From Pseudobdellovibrionaceae bacterium (GTDB taxonomy: Bacteria; Bdellovibrionota; Bdellovibrionia; Bdellovibrionales; JAMPXM01): 23,585 nt of DNA. This document shows positions 7,750-14,408 of this stretch, one piece after another. Position numbers and translations under genes: made by a program. The stretch is taken from the NCBI GenBank assembly GCA_022843085.1, contig JALHOI010000004.1, positions 3,673 to 27,257 on the forward strand, given 5' to 3'. Under the pieces are notes generated by a model. That model made no database searches. It saw only the letters and a program-made list of their open reading frames with translations, and was not told where the DNA came from. Position 1 is the first letter of the stretch, and every line of letters starts with the position of its first letter.

Positions 7750-9123
7750 ATGTCGAAAAAACCTATACCGGTTGTTGTTCATTGGTTTCGTCGTGATTTG
7801 CGTCTTGAAGATAACCGGGGTTTGGCACGTGCTTTCGAGAGTGAGCTACCGGTGTTGCCACTGTTCATCTTTGACGAAGACATCTTGAAGCATCTCGAAG
7901 ACAAGGATGATGCGCGAGTCGGTTTCATTCACAATACGCTATCAAATATTCAAAGTGAAATGAGGAAGCACGGGGCCGATCTGCTCTGTGTCCACGGGCG
8001 ATCGCGCGAGGTTTGGACTAAGATTCTTGATGGTGATCCCTCAGTGTTGGGTGAGCTCGCGGGAGAATTTGAGATCGCCAAAGTTATTGTGAACGGCGAT
8101 TACGAGCCCGATGCGCTTAAGCGCGACGCGGCGATCGAAAAAATGTTGAAGGCCAAAGGAGTTTCATTCGAAGCCTTCAAAGACCAGGTCATCTTTGAAA
8201 AAGGCGAAGTGACGAAAGATGACGGCAAACCCTATACGGTCTACACGCCGTACTCAAAAAAATGGCGGGCACGTTTCGAAGCAGAAACGAGCGGACCCGC
8301 ACGGCAGCGTCCTCTTAACTTAGAAAAGAGCTCGAATTCGTTTGAACGTTTCGTTCGATTCAAGCGCGACCTACCGACCCTTGCTCAGATGGGTTTTGTG
8401 GCCAATCGGACGGTCGAGATTCCATCAAACGAACTCGATCGCGACATCGTCTCAAAGTATGGGGCCCGGCGCGATTTTCCTGCTGTCGCTGGGACGACGC
8501 ATCTCGGTCTTCACTTGCGATTCGGAACTTTAAGCATTCGCCGACTCGTGGCCCGTGCGATCGAACTGAAATCCGAAGTTTGGCTTGGCGAACTCATCTG
8601 GCGTGAATTTTTCATGCAGATTCTTTGGCATTTTCCGCATGTGGCCGAGGCGGCCTTCAGACCCGAGTACGATAGAATTTCGTGGCGTAACAACGAAGCT
8701 GAGTTTCTCGCTTGGTGCGAGGGTCGGACAGGATACCCGTTGGTCGATGCTGGAATGCGAGAGCTAAATTCGACCGGTTTCATGCACAACCGCGTGCGAA
8801 TGGTAACCGCAAGTTTTCTGGTCAAGCATCTGCTTGTTGATTGGCGATGGGGCGAAGCCTATTTTGCTCGAAAGCTTCTCGACTTCGAAATGTCGGCGAA
8901 CAACGGCAATTGGCAATGGGTCGCTGGCACGGGCTGCGACGCTGCTCCTTATTTCCGCGTCTTTAATCCTGAATTGCAGGCGAAGCGGTTTGATCCAAAA
9001 AATGATTACATTCGCAAGTGGGTTCCAGAATTCGGTACACCAAAGCAGCTACCGCCAATCGTCGATCACGTTCAGGCCCGAGCCCGAGTGCTCACAGCCT
9101 ACGCCGTCGTTAAACAAAAATAA
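7750..9123 (+). CDS. phrB: Deoxyribodipyrimidine photolyase (class I, FAD-dependent)
   Basis: A 457-aa blue-light enzyme that splits cyclobutane pyrimidine dimers in DNA. The N-terminal antenna domain begins WFRRDLRLEDNRGL (12-25). The FAD-binding helical domain contains WREFFMQILWHFP, NRVRMVTASFLVKHLLVDWR, and the C-terminal NNGNWQWVAGTGCDAAPYFR (about 384-403) with RVFNP after it. These hold the Trp residues of the electron-transfer chain and the FAD pocket. Length is normal for the class. The ATG follows AGGGGTGA. The neighbours (two GbsR-type regulators, a TIGR01777 epimerase fused to SRPBCC, and carotenoid genes further left) fit a light-response or photo-oxidative stress locus. A cryptochrome-like sensory role cannot be excluded from sequence. 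Confidence 0.93.
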   Translation: MSKKPIPVVVHWFRRDLRLEDNRGLARAFESELPVLPLFIFDEDILKHLEDKDDARVGFIHNTLSNIQSEMRKHGADLLCVHGRSREVWTKILDGDPSVLGELAGEFEIAKVIVNGDYEPDALKRDAAIEKMLKAKGVSFEAFKDQVIFEKGEVTKDDGKPYTVYTPYSKKWRARFEAETSGPARQRPLNLEKSSNSFERFVRFKRDLPTLAQMGFVANRTVEIPSNELDRDIVSKYGARRDFPAVAGTTHLGLHLRFGTLSIRRLVARAIELKSEVWLGELIWREFFMQILWHFPHVAEAAFRPEYDRISWRNNEAEFLAWCEGRTGYPLVDAGMRELNSTGFMHNRVRMVTASFLVKHLLVDWRWGEAYFARKLLDFEMSANNGNWQWVAGTGCDAAPYFRVFNPELQAKRFDPKNDYIRKWVPEFGTPKQLPPIVDHVQARARVLTAYAVVKQK

Positions 9124-9141
9124 GTCGTAAGAAAAAAATCC

Positions 9142-9335
9142 AAATGGACCCGCAGGCGTGCGGGTCCTAGCGAAGCCGGGCTGGGCCCCGGCGTAGCGCA
9201 GCTTCTTAAATGGACCCGCAGGCGTGCGGGTCCTAGCGAAGCCGGGCTGGGCCCCGGCGTAGCGCAGCTTCTTAAATGGACCCGCAGGCGTGCGGGTCCT
9301 AGCGAAGCCGGGCTAGGCCCCGGCGTAGCGCAGCT
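9142..9335. repeat. Array of three 66-bp tandem hairpin repeats (REP-like)
   Basis: Units lie at 9142-9207, 9208-9273 and 9274-9335. The first two are identical. The third differs by one base (G to A at 9315) and lacks the last four bases. Each unit holds a perfect 9-bp stem, GGACCCGCA with TGCGGGTCC around GGCG, and a second stem, GCCGGG with CCCGGC around CTGGGC, followed by GTAGCGCAGC. The array fills almost the whole gap between the photolyase stop and the convergent regulator stop, whose TAG (9334-9336) touches the last unit. Likely effects are bidirectional transcription stop or mRNA end protection. Confidence 0.92.
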
Positions 9336-10056
9336 AATATATGCGGAAGCCAATTCCTTTGCCTGAAGACAATATTGGCTCGCCGGCCTCATTCTTCGGC
9401 GTCGCGTCCATCGCCGGCCCCGAAAGGGTGGGCGTGAACTTCATGCTGTCAGCTGATCCATTATCTTCGTGCTCTTCATCTTTCTTGCGCGAACTCGGCG
9501 CAACCACAGACCGCGACCTAAGAGCTGCTTCTTCTTTCAAATCAGTCGTAATGAAGGCCTGTCTCCATTCGCCAAAATCAACAGAGCGAAACGCAATGAA
9601 GCTCTCGAGTCCAACGGCGGCCTTTTGAACCAACTGGCCGAGCTGAGCGATGTTTTGGTCGCTAATCCCGTGAGCCAAACGGTCTTCCTTCGTCGTTTTC
9701 TCAAGCGACTCCTGTGCGGCATGGATTCTCGACAAGATTCGCTTTTCTCGCTGGCGCAGTACCGACAAAATAACTTTCAAAATATCGGGGTTGGTTCGGT
9801 AGAGGTGTGTTCCTCGCGAACTTTTTCCGACTTCTTCAATCACTTCAAACTCAAGCAACTCTCGAAGCGAAATGCTAACGAGAGCTTTCGAAATTTTCAT
9901 CTGTCTTACGAGGTCCGCCGCATCGAGAGGTTTCTGAGCAATATAGAGATGAGTCCAAATTCGTCCGTGAACGCGTTTGAAGCCCCAATAGTGAATGAAC
10001 TCACCGACCTGTTCCGCGAGATCCTGCATTTCCGGGAGCGTGCCTTCCTGTCTCAT
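9334..10056 (-). CDS. GbsR/MarR-type winged-helix transcriptional regulator (paralogue 2)
   Basis: A 240-aa regulator paralogous to the one at 7130-7690. The same blocks occur: FIHYWGFKRVHGRIWTHLYI, LVRQMKISKALVSISLRELLE, GKSSRGTHLYRTNPDIL, and VLRQREKRILSRIHAA. Both then continue to a similar segment (SFIAFRSVDFGEW here). This copy has a longer, charged, probably disordered tail of about 65 residues. Start chosen: ATG at 10056, because AGGAG lies five bases before it. An upstream in-frame TTG at 10134 has no such signal. It is divergent from the epimerase-SRPBCC gene across a 247-bp gap rich in TTGAACA boxes, which this regulator may bind. Confidence 0.85.
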   Translation of the reverse strand: MRQEGTLPEMQDLAEQVGEFIHYWGFKRVHGRIWTHLYIAQKPLDAADLVRQMKISKALVSISLRELLEFEVIEEVGKSSRGTHLYRTNPDILKVILSVLRQREKRILSRIHAAQESLEKTTKEDRLAHGISDQNIAQLGQLVQKAAVGLESFIAFRSVDFGEWRQAFITTDLKEEAALRSRSVVAPSSRKKDEEHEDNGSADSMKFTPTLSGPAMDATPKNEAGEPILSSGKGIGFRIY

Positions 10057-10118
10057 CGATACTCCTATCTTAGGTCTTAAGCTCAATAGCTCTAAACTAG
10101 GTCTCTGATCGGGACCTT

Positions 10119-10218
10119 CCTGTTCAGGATACAATGAAAGCTTGAACAGATCAAATTATTCAGTTATTTTAAATACCTAACGTCCCGAGTTGAACATGTT
10201 TTCAAAGCGGCTTGAACA
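10119..10218. promoter_or_regulatory. Cluster of TTGAACA boxes in the divergent regulator/epimerase region
   Basis: TTGAACA occurs three times in the same orientation, at 10142-10148, 10190-10196 and 10212-10218. The first and third are extended alike (CTTGAACAGA followed by a CAAA run). The middle one forms an imperfect dyad, TTGAA-CATGTT-TTCAA, at 10190-10205. The palindrome CCTGTTCAGG (10119-10128) carries the reverse core. An AT-rich stretch with TATTTTAAATA lies between the boxes. The gap 10057-10303 holds no gene. The epimerase ribosome binding site GGAG is at 10291-10294. Confidence 0.5.
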
Positions 10219-10303
10219 GACAAAATGCAGCCCTGCGTCTCGGTCCTAAAGCTTTGAAAGTCCTGGTAGAAATTGAATGCAAGCGAAATAGGAGTTTGAA
10301 GGC

Positions 10304-11695
10304 ATGCGGATTTTATTGACTGGCGGAACTGGCCTAATCGGATCTGAAATCGGAAAGTTTCTCGTTTCTCGCGGCGATGAGGTCGTACTTTTGGTGCGAG
10401 ATCCGAAAGCGACAGAGGGACGTCTGGCGTTTCCCGCGAAATTGTTTAAGTGGGCTCACGACGAAGTGGTCCCGGCCGCTGCGTTTAATGGTGTTGAAGG
10501 CGTCATTCACCTCGCTGGCGAGCCACTTGCCGAAGGTCGTTGGACCCCCGAGAAAAAGAAAAAGATTTTAGAAACTCGGGTTCTAGGCACGCGGCATCTT
10601 GTAGAAGGTGTTCGCACTCACGCACCGAAGATTCGGGCCTTCGTGCACGGCTCGGCGACAGGAATTTACGGCGACCGAGCTGATGAACTTCTCGATGGAA
10701 ACAGTAAGGCCGGAGAAGGCTTTTTAGCCAGCGTGGTCAAGGCGTGGGAGGCCGAAGCACTCAAGCTTAACGAAGGGCTGGCGCCAGGAGTTTCCGCGAT
10801 TCGGTTGCCGATTGTTCGGACCTCGATGGTTCTGGCTCGTCATGGGGGCGCGTTAGAAAAAATGCTTCCGCTGTTTCGAGCGCATGTCGCCGGTCGACTC
10901 GGTTTTAAAGGTGATCAGTGGATGTCGTGGATTCATCTCACAGACATCGCAAAGCTTTTTGTTTTCGCCCTTGATAACGGTGAGGCGAACGGAGTTTTAG
11001 AGGGCGCAGCACCCGAGCCGGTTACCAACCGTGACTTCACAGATGTGCTCTGTCGTGAGCTTGGAGTCTTTGAGAATGTTCCCGTGCCTGCTTTTGCCTT
11101 GAAGGCGCTCTACGGCGAAATGTCTGCTGTGATTCTTGAGAGTGTCCGCGTGATTCCTACTCTCACCAAATCAGTGGGCTTCAAGTTCGAGTTCGGCCGC
11201 CTGGACGAAGCGATGAAAGAAATTTTGCAGCCGCTTCGAGGTTCGACATTCGAAAAGCTCACTGAGCAGTGGGTTCCTCAGAAGGCATCAGATATTTGGC
11301 CGTATTTTTGTGAAGCAAAAAATCTTGAGGAGCTAACTCCCGATTTTCTGAAGTTCAAAGTGAAATCGATGTCGACGCCTGAGATTCAAGAAGGCTCGTT
11401 GATCGATTATACCTTAAGCCTCAACGGAATTCCGTTCGGATGGCGCACACGAATCGAAGACTGGCAGCCTGGGCTCAAGTTCGTGGACACTCAACTGAAG
11501 GGGCCTTATTCGCTCTGGCACCACACGCATGAATTTCTTCCTCTAGCAGGAGGCACACTCATGCGGGACCGAGTTCGGTACCGAGTTCCGTTCGGTTGGT
11601 TCGGGGCTATGGCGTCTGGCTGGAAAGTCCACAAGGATGTTGCGACCATTTTCAACTTCCGTCGCAAAAAGATTGCTGAGCGCTTCGGGCACTGA
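10304..11695 (+). CDS. TIGR01777-family NAD(P)-dependent epimerase fused to an SRPBCC lipid/ligand-binding domain
   Basis: A two-domain protein of 463 aa. Residues 1 to about 300 are an SDR of the YfcH/SDR39U1 type: GGTGLIG (7-13), VIHLAGEPLAEGRWTPEKKK, SATGIYGD, and MSWIHLTDIAKLF. Residues about 315-463 are an SRPBCC (START-like) domain, from EQWVPQKASDIWPYF to VRYRVPFGWFG, which in this family binds hydrophobic ligands. The substrate of neither domain is known. The ATG follows TAGGAG by nine bases. In several Proteobacteria, TIGR01777 proteins sit next to photolyase genes in light-induced loci, and the same association is seen here. The stop is 13 bases before the cinA start. Confidence 0.85.
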   Translation: MRILLTGGTGLIGSEIGKFLVSRGDEVVLLVRDPKATEGRLAFPAKLFKWAHDEVVPAAAFNGVEGVIHLAGEPLAEGRWTPEKKKKILETRVLGTRHLVEGVRTHAPKIRAFVHGSATGIYGDRADELLDGNSKAGEGFLASVVKAWEAEALKLNEGLAPGVSAIRLPIVRTSMVLARHGGALEKMLPLFRAHVAGRLGFKGDQWMSWIHLTDIAKLFVFALDNGEANGVLEGAAPEPVTNRDFTDVLCRELGVFENVPVPAFALKALYGEMSAVILESVRVIPTLTKSVGFKFEFGRLDEAMKEILQPLRGSTFEKLTEQWVPQKASDIWPYFCEAKNLEELTPDFLKFKVKSMSTPEIQEGSLIDYTLSLNGIPFGWRTRIEDWQPGLKFVDTQLKGPYSLWHHTHEFLPLAGGTLMRDRVRYRVPFGWFGAMASGWKVHKDVATIFNFRRKKIAERFGH

Positions 11696-11721
11696 CTATG
11701 GTGCCCTGATGAATAGGGCAC
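11687..11721 (+). promoter_or_regulatory. Alternative hairpins around the cinA start codon
   Basis: Three complementary blocks follow each other: GGGCAC (11687-11692, end of the epimerase gene), GTGCCCT (11701-11707) and AGGGCAC (11715-11721). The middle block can pair with either neighbour but not both. In the downstream pairing, a 7-bp perfect stem puts the cinA ATG (11709-11711) in its seven-base loop. In the upstream pairing, the stem spans the epimerase stop codon. This could couple translation of the two genes. Confidence 0.55.
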
Positions 11722-12902
11722 AACGGGTCGCCACGCTGGCCGTGGGGACCGAAATCATCGATGGGCAAATTTCTGATCGAAACTCTCAGTGGTTATCTGC
11801 GCAGGTCGTCGCGCTCGGCTACGAAGTCATCGAACATAGGGCCGTCGCCGACGATCACGAAAAAATCTTGAGGAGTCTGCGCGAACTCTCACTCGAATCC
11901 GATCTCTTGTTTGTTACGGGCGGTCTTGGTCCGACCAGCGATGATTTTACTCGCGAATGTGTTGCTCGGTTTCTAAATGAACCACTCGAGTGGGACGAGT
12001 CGTCGTGGAACAGCATACTCGACCGCCTGAAGGCGCGCGGAGCGAGTTACACTGAAAACCAAAAGCAGCAGTGTTTTTATCCCCGTGGCGCCCAGATTTT
12101 GAAAAACTCAGGTGGGACTGCAAACGGGTTTACCTGTGTTACCTCAACCGGGACACGTGTCGTCGTACTTCCCGGGCCCCCGCGCGAAATCGAGACGATC
12201 TGGAACAGCGGTCTATCTGAACTTCTAAAACCCAAGATACCTATGCAGCTTCGCGAACTCACACTGCTCAGAACGATGGGGCTAGGCGAGGGAGCGCTTG
12301 CGAGTCGAGTTGAGGAGATTCTCGATCAGGTCCTATTGAATTGGCCGGGGGTTGTGCGGCCATCGGTCGGGTATCGGGCTCACGCACCGTACGTTGAAAT
12401 CAAGATGTGGGCTGATCCCTCGCAAGTCGGCGTGGTGGCCGAGGCGGCACAGCTGATTCGTTCAGAATTTAAAGATGTTCTCGTGAACGAGGGCGAAGCT
12501 GATGTTGCTGATGACGTGATTTCTAAAATTACTCGCGATCAACAAAGCGGTCGCACCACATGTCTCATTGATGGTGTATCCCAAGGTCAGATCTTGCAGC
12601 GCCTCCTCGCCCGGGCGGCTAGTTTGAAAGATGAATCAGCGCTGGCGGCCCTCGACGCCTGCATGTGTATCATTCTTTCGCCGCATGAATTTGGCACCGA
12701 CAGTTTAACTGAGAGGTTCGCACTCCAATCGAGTACGACGCTGCTAAAAATTGGTGTCGGGCCATCAAACCTCGAGCTCTATGTGGGCAGAAACGATTTT
12801 TTGCGTGTTTTACAGTTGCCGAAACTTGCCGTCGCGATTCGTTCGGAACGCGGTCGAAAATGGGCCGTCGAACTTGCGCTGCGAGAGTGGGGTCGTTCGT
12901 GA
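11709..12902 (+). CDS. CinA-family protein with intact MoaB-like domain and degenerate C-terminal domain
   Basis: A 397-aa homologue of CinA (COG1058). The N-terminal MoaB/MogA-like domain is well kept: GTEIIDGQISDRN (13-25), FVTGGLGPTSDDFTRE (68-83) and LPGPPREIE. In typical CinA this part is an ADP-ribose/NAD pyrophosphatase, and the C-terminal part is a nicotinamide-mononucleotide deamidase with an ESCTGG motif. Here the equivalent position reads IDGVSQG (about 287-293), and the rest of the C-terminal domain is weakly conserved, so deamidase activity is probably lost. The ATG at 11709 gives the family N-terminus; an upstream in-frame ATG at 11637 would overlap the epimerase gene. No good Shine-Dalgarno is seen; the start lies in a hairpin loop. 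Its TGA overlaps the GTG of trmH. Confidence 0.8.
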   Translation: MNRAQRVATLAVGTEIIDGQISDRNSQWLSAQVVALGYEVIEHRAVADDHEKILRSLRELSLESDLLFVTGGLGPTSDDFTRECVARFLNEPLEWDESSWNSILDRLKARGASYTENQKQQCFYPRGAQILKNSGGTANGFTCVTSTGTRVVVLPGPPREIETIWNSGLSELLKPKIPMQLRELTLLRTMGLGEGALASRVEEILDQVLLNWPGVVRPSVGYRAHAPYVEIKMWADPSQVGVVAEAAQLIRSEFKDVLVNEGEADVADDVISKITRDQQSGRTTCLIDGVSQGQILQRLLARAASLKDESALAALDACMCIILSPHEFGTDSLTERFALQSSTTLLKIGVGPSNLELYVGRNDFLRVLQLPKLAVAIRSERGRKWAVELALREWGRS

Positions 12903-13618
12903 TAAAGTCTCTGCGATTTCTTCATCCGCCGATCATTGACATGACGGCCTACGGTCATCCAGGGGTCACGTTTGCCTACGAAGATGTGTTGAAACATCTG
13001 GCTCCGCGTTTGACGAATGAACGCTGGTCGAAGATTCAAAAAGTCGTCTCGAATCGAACGTGCGACGTGACGCCCGTCCTAGAAAATATTTATGACCGAG
13101 GTAATACGTCCGCCGTTTTTCGTTCGAGCGAGGCGATGGGGTTTCAAAATGTTCATGTCATTGAGCCCGGAGAAAAGTTTAAAGAATCCCAGAGGGTCAC
13201 GGCCGGCGCTGAGAAGTGGCTCGACATCGTTCGATACAAACAGACCGTTACCGCAGTCGCCTCGCTGCGTGAAAAGGGTTACCAAATTCTGGCAACTCAC
13301 CTGGACGACAACGCAAGACCGCTTTCTGAAATGAACCTTGAGACGCCAACTGCGATTGTTTTCGGCAACGAAAAAGACGGAATTTCGCAGGACATGATCG
13401 AGCTGTGTGATGCGACTGTGATTTTGCCAATGCGCGGATTTGTTCAGAGTTACAACATCTCGGTTGCGGCGGCGATCGCTTTTGAAACCCTACGTGGAGC
13501 CCGCGACCGCGCTGGAGTTCGAGACAAGTTGACTCTCGAACAGCGACGAATTCTTGAAGCGCACTTTTGCCTTCGCACACTTGATAACGCGGTCGAAATT
13601 TTATCGCGGCTCATTTAA
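12899..13618 (+). CDS. trmH: TrmH-type tRNA (guanosine-18-2'-O)-methyltransferase
   Basis: A 239-aa SPOUT-class methyltransferase expected to methylate the 2'-hydroxyl of G18 in tRNA using SAM. SPOUT motif 1 is NTSAVFRSSEAMGF (from about residue 69), motif 2 is VFGNEKDGIS (about 154) and motif 3 is ILPMRGFVQSYNISVAAAI. The segment QILATHLDDNARPL also matches E. coli TrmH closely. The GTG at 12899 overlaps the cinA stop as GTGA, with the purine-rich GAGAGTGGGG just before; this gives about 25 residues more than E. coli at the N-terminus. An internal ATG at 12941 lacks a ribosome binding site. Translational coupling to cinA is likely. Convergent with the lipoprotein gene 18 bp downstream. Confidence 0.9.
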   Translation: MIKSLRFLHPPIIDMTAYGHPGVTFAYEDVLKHLAPRLTNERWSKIQKVVSNRTCDVTPVLENIYDRGNTSAVFRSSEAMGFQNVHVIEPGEKFKESQRVTAGAEKWLDIVRYKQTVTAVASLREKGYQILATHLDDNARPLSEMNLETPTAIVFGNEKDGISQDMIELCDATVILPMRGFVQSYNISVAAAIAFETLRGARDRAGVRDKLTLEQRRILEAHFCLRTLDNAVEILSRLI

Positions 13619-13639
13619 GGCCGGCGCCAGGCCACCTTA
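13616..13639. other. Inverted repeat joining the stop codons of two convergent genes
   Basis: TAAGG (13616-13620) and CCTTA (13635-13639) are complementary and contain the stop codons of trmH and of the convergent lipoprotein gene. A GGCGCC palindrome sits in the loop. It might act as a weak bidirectional terminator, but there is no T tract. Confidence 0.3.
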
Positions 13640-14293
13640 CAGCGCGACGGATTGTTCGAGTTCTCGAATCGTAGCTTGGTTGCGCGAAAGTGATTCTCGA
13701 AGCTTTTCAACTTCGGCTTTCAATGCAGCGCTTTTCTTCTCTTTCGACTCTCGGGGTTCTGGTACGGTTGATCCAGGTAGGCGCGAAAGTGCATCGCTTA
13801 AGATTGAATCTGTGCCGCCGGTCGAATTGGCTGACGCGAGTTCACCCAGCTTCTTCTCCATCTCGAGTTCGATTCCGACGTTTGATTCTTCGATCGCTGC
13901 AATTCGGCTTCCGACGCGAAAGCGTTTCAAGAAGCCGTCCTCAAGGTTTTTAGGGCATACGCCTGCATAGGTTTGACCGTTGCGGCCCGCATCGTAACCG
14001 CGATCGGGCGTGCAGTAGTCAATGAGTCCGCGTTGCCAGCCGGCGTGGTAAAGTTCATCATCGATGGGGACACCGGCTGCCTTGCAGCGACCAACATACA
14101 GGCTTGTACCAAGCGGGATGCCGCCAAGTCCGTCGACCCGTCCGACCTCGAACCAATCAGCGTTACGGCAGGGGTCGCCTGAAACCGAAGGCTGATTGAT
14201 GAGGCCGAGGTTGGGCTTGCCGTCGCGCAAAGTACCGCAGCTAACAAGCTGGCCTGCAACTAACAAAATCAGACAAGGACGACTTCTAAGCAT
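13637..14293 (-). CDS. DUF2799 lipoprotein
   Basis: A 218-aa predicted lipoprotein. The N-terminus is a lipoprotein signal with lipobox LVSC, so Cys19 would be lipidated. Residues about 42-130 match DUF2799: DWFEVGRVDGLGG, YHAGWQRGLIDYC, YDAGRNGQTYAGVCP. This domain is common in uncharacterised envelope lipoproteins, and its function is unknown. The last 45 residues (KEKKSAALKAEVEKLRESL onward) look like a coiled coil. The reverse strand carries AGGAAGAG upstream of the ATG. It is divergent from the glycosyltransferase operon. Outer-membrane or periplasmic location is inferred from the lipobox. Confidence 0.85.
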   Translation of the reverse strand: MLRSRPCLILLVAGQLVSCGTLRDGKPNLGLINQPSVSGDPCRNADWFEVGRVDGLGGIPLGTSLYVGRCKAAGVPIDDELYHAGWQRGLIDYCTPDRGYDAGRNGQTYAGVCPKNLEDGFLKRFRVGSRIAAIEESNVGIELEMEKKLGELASANSTGGTDSILSDALSRLPGSTVPEPRESKEKKSAALKAEVEKLRESLSRNQATIRELEQSVAL

Positions 14294-14365
14294 CTCAAAA
14301 CTCTTCCTTCAAATTTCAGGAATTGACCACCAAATGAAGCATTGCGTTACCTCCTTACGTGGCTT

Positions 14366-14378
14366 GGCAAAGTTTGCC
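14366..14378. promoter_or_regulatory. Small dyad ahead of the glycosyltransferase operon
   Basis: GGCAA and TTGCC around AGT form a short perfect dyad, 30 bp before the glycosyltransferase start. It could be an operator or weak leader hairpin. The 109-bp divergent gap 14294-14402 otherwise shows a TTGACC without a convincing -10 element. Confidence 0.25.
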
Positions 14379-14408
14379 TATTCCGCGGCTGGGAGGCAGG
14401 TTGTGCCG

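Noticed and set aside
9142..9335. Possible CRISPR array
   Set aside because: The units are directly adjacent with no variable spacers, are 66 bp long and contain two hairpins. No cas genes are present.
9099..9392. Open frame on the reverse strand encoding three copies of a 22-residue repeat
   Set aside because: It is produced by the 66-bp DNA array, whose period is a multiple of three. It overlaps the ends of the photolyase and regulator genes, and the protein has no family features.
9469..10080. 203-codon open frame antisense to the second regulator
   Set aside because: Its composition is that of a complementary-strand shadow. The reverse frame matches a paralogous regulator in detail.
10057..10134. 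Upstream TTG extension of the second GbsR-type regulator
   Set aside because: No ribosome binding site precedes the TTG, while the ATG at 10056 has AGGAG at ideal spacing and gives the same N-terminal length as the paralogue.
11637..11708. Upstream ATG for the CinA-like gene
   Set aside because: It would overlap the epimerase gene by 59 bp and add residues not seen in CinA. The 11709 start gives the usual family N-terminus.
12860..12898. Upstream ATG for trmH
   Set aside because: The 13 extra residues translate the end of cinA in another frame; the GTG overlapping the cinA stop fits the coupling seen at other junctions in the window.
14196..14408. 71-residue N-terminal extension of the glycosyltransferase
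   Set aside because: It runs antisense into the lipoprotein gene. GT4 proteins start at the MRIGLLHE position, and GGGAGG lies just before it.
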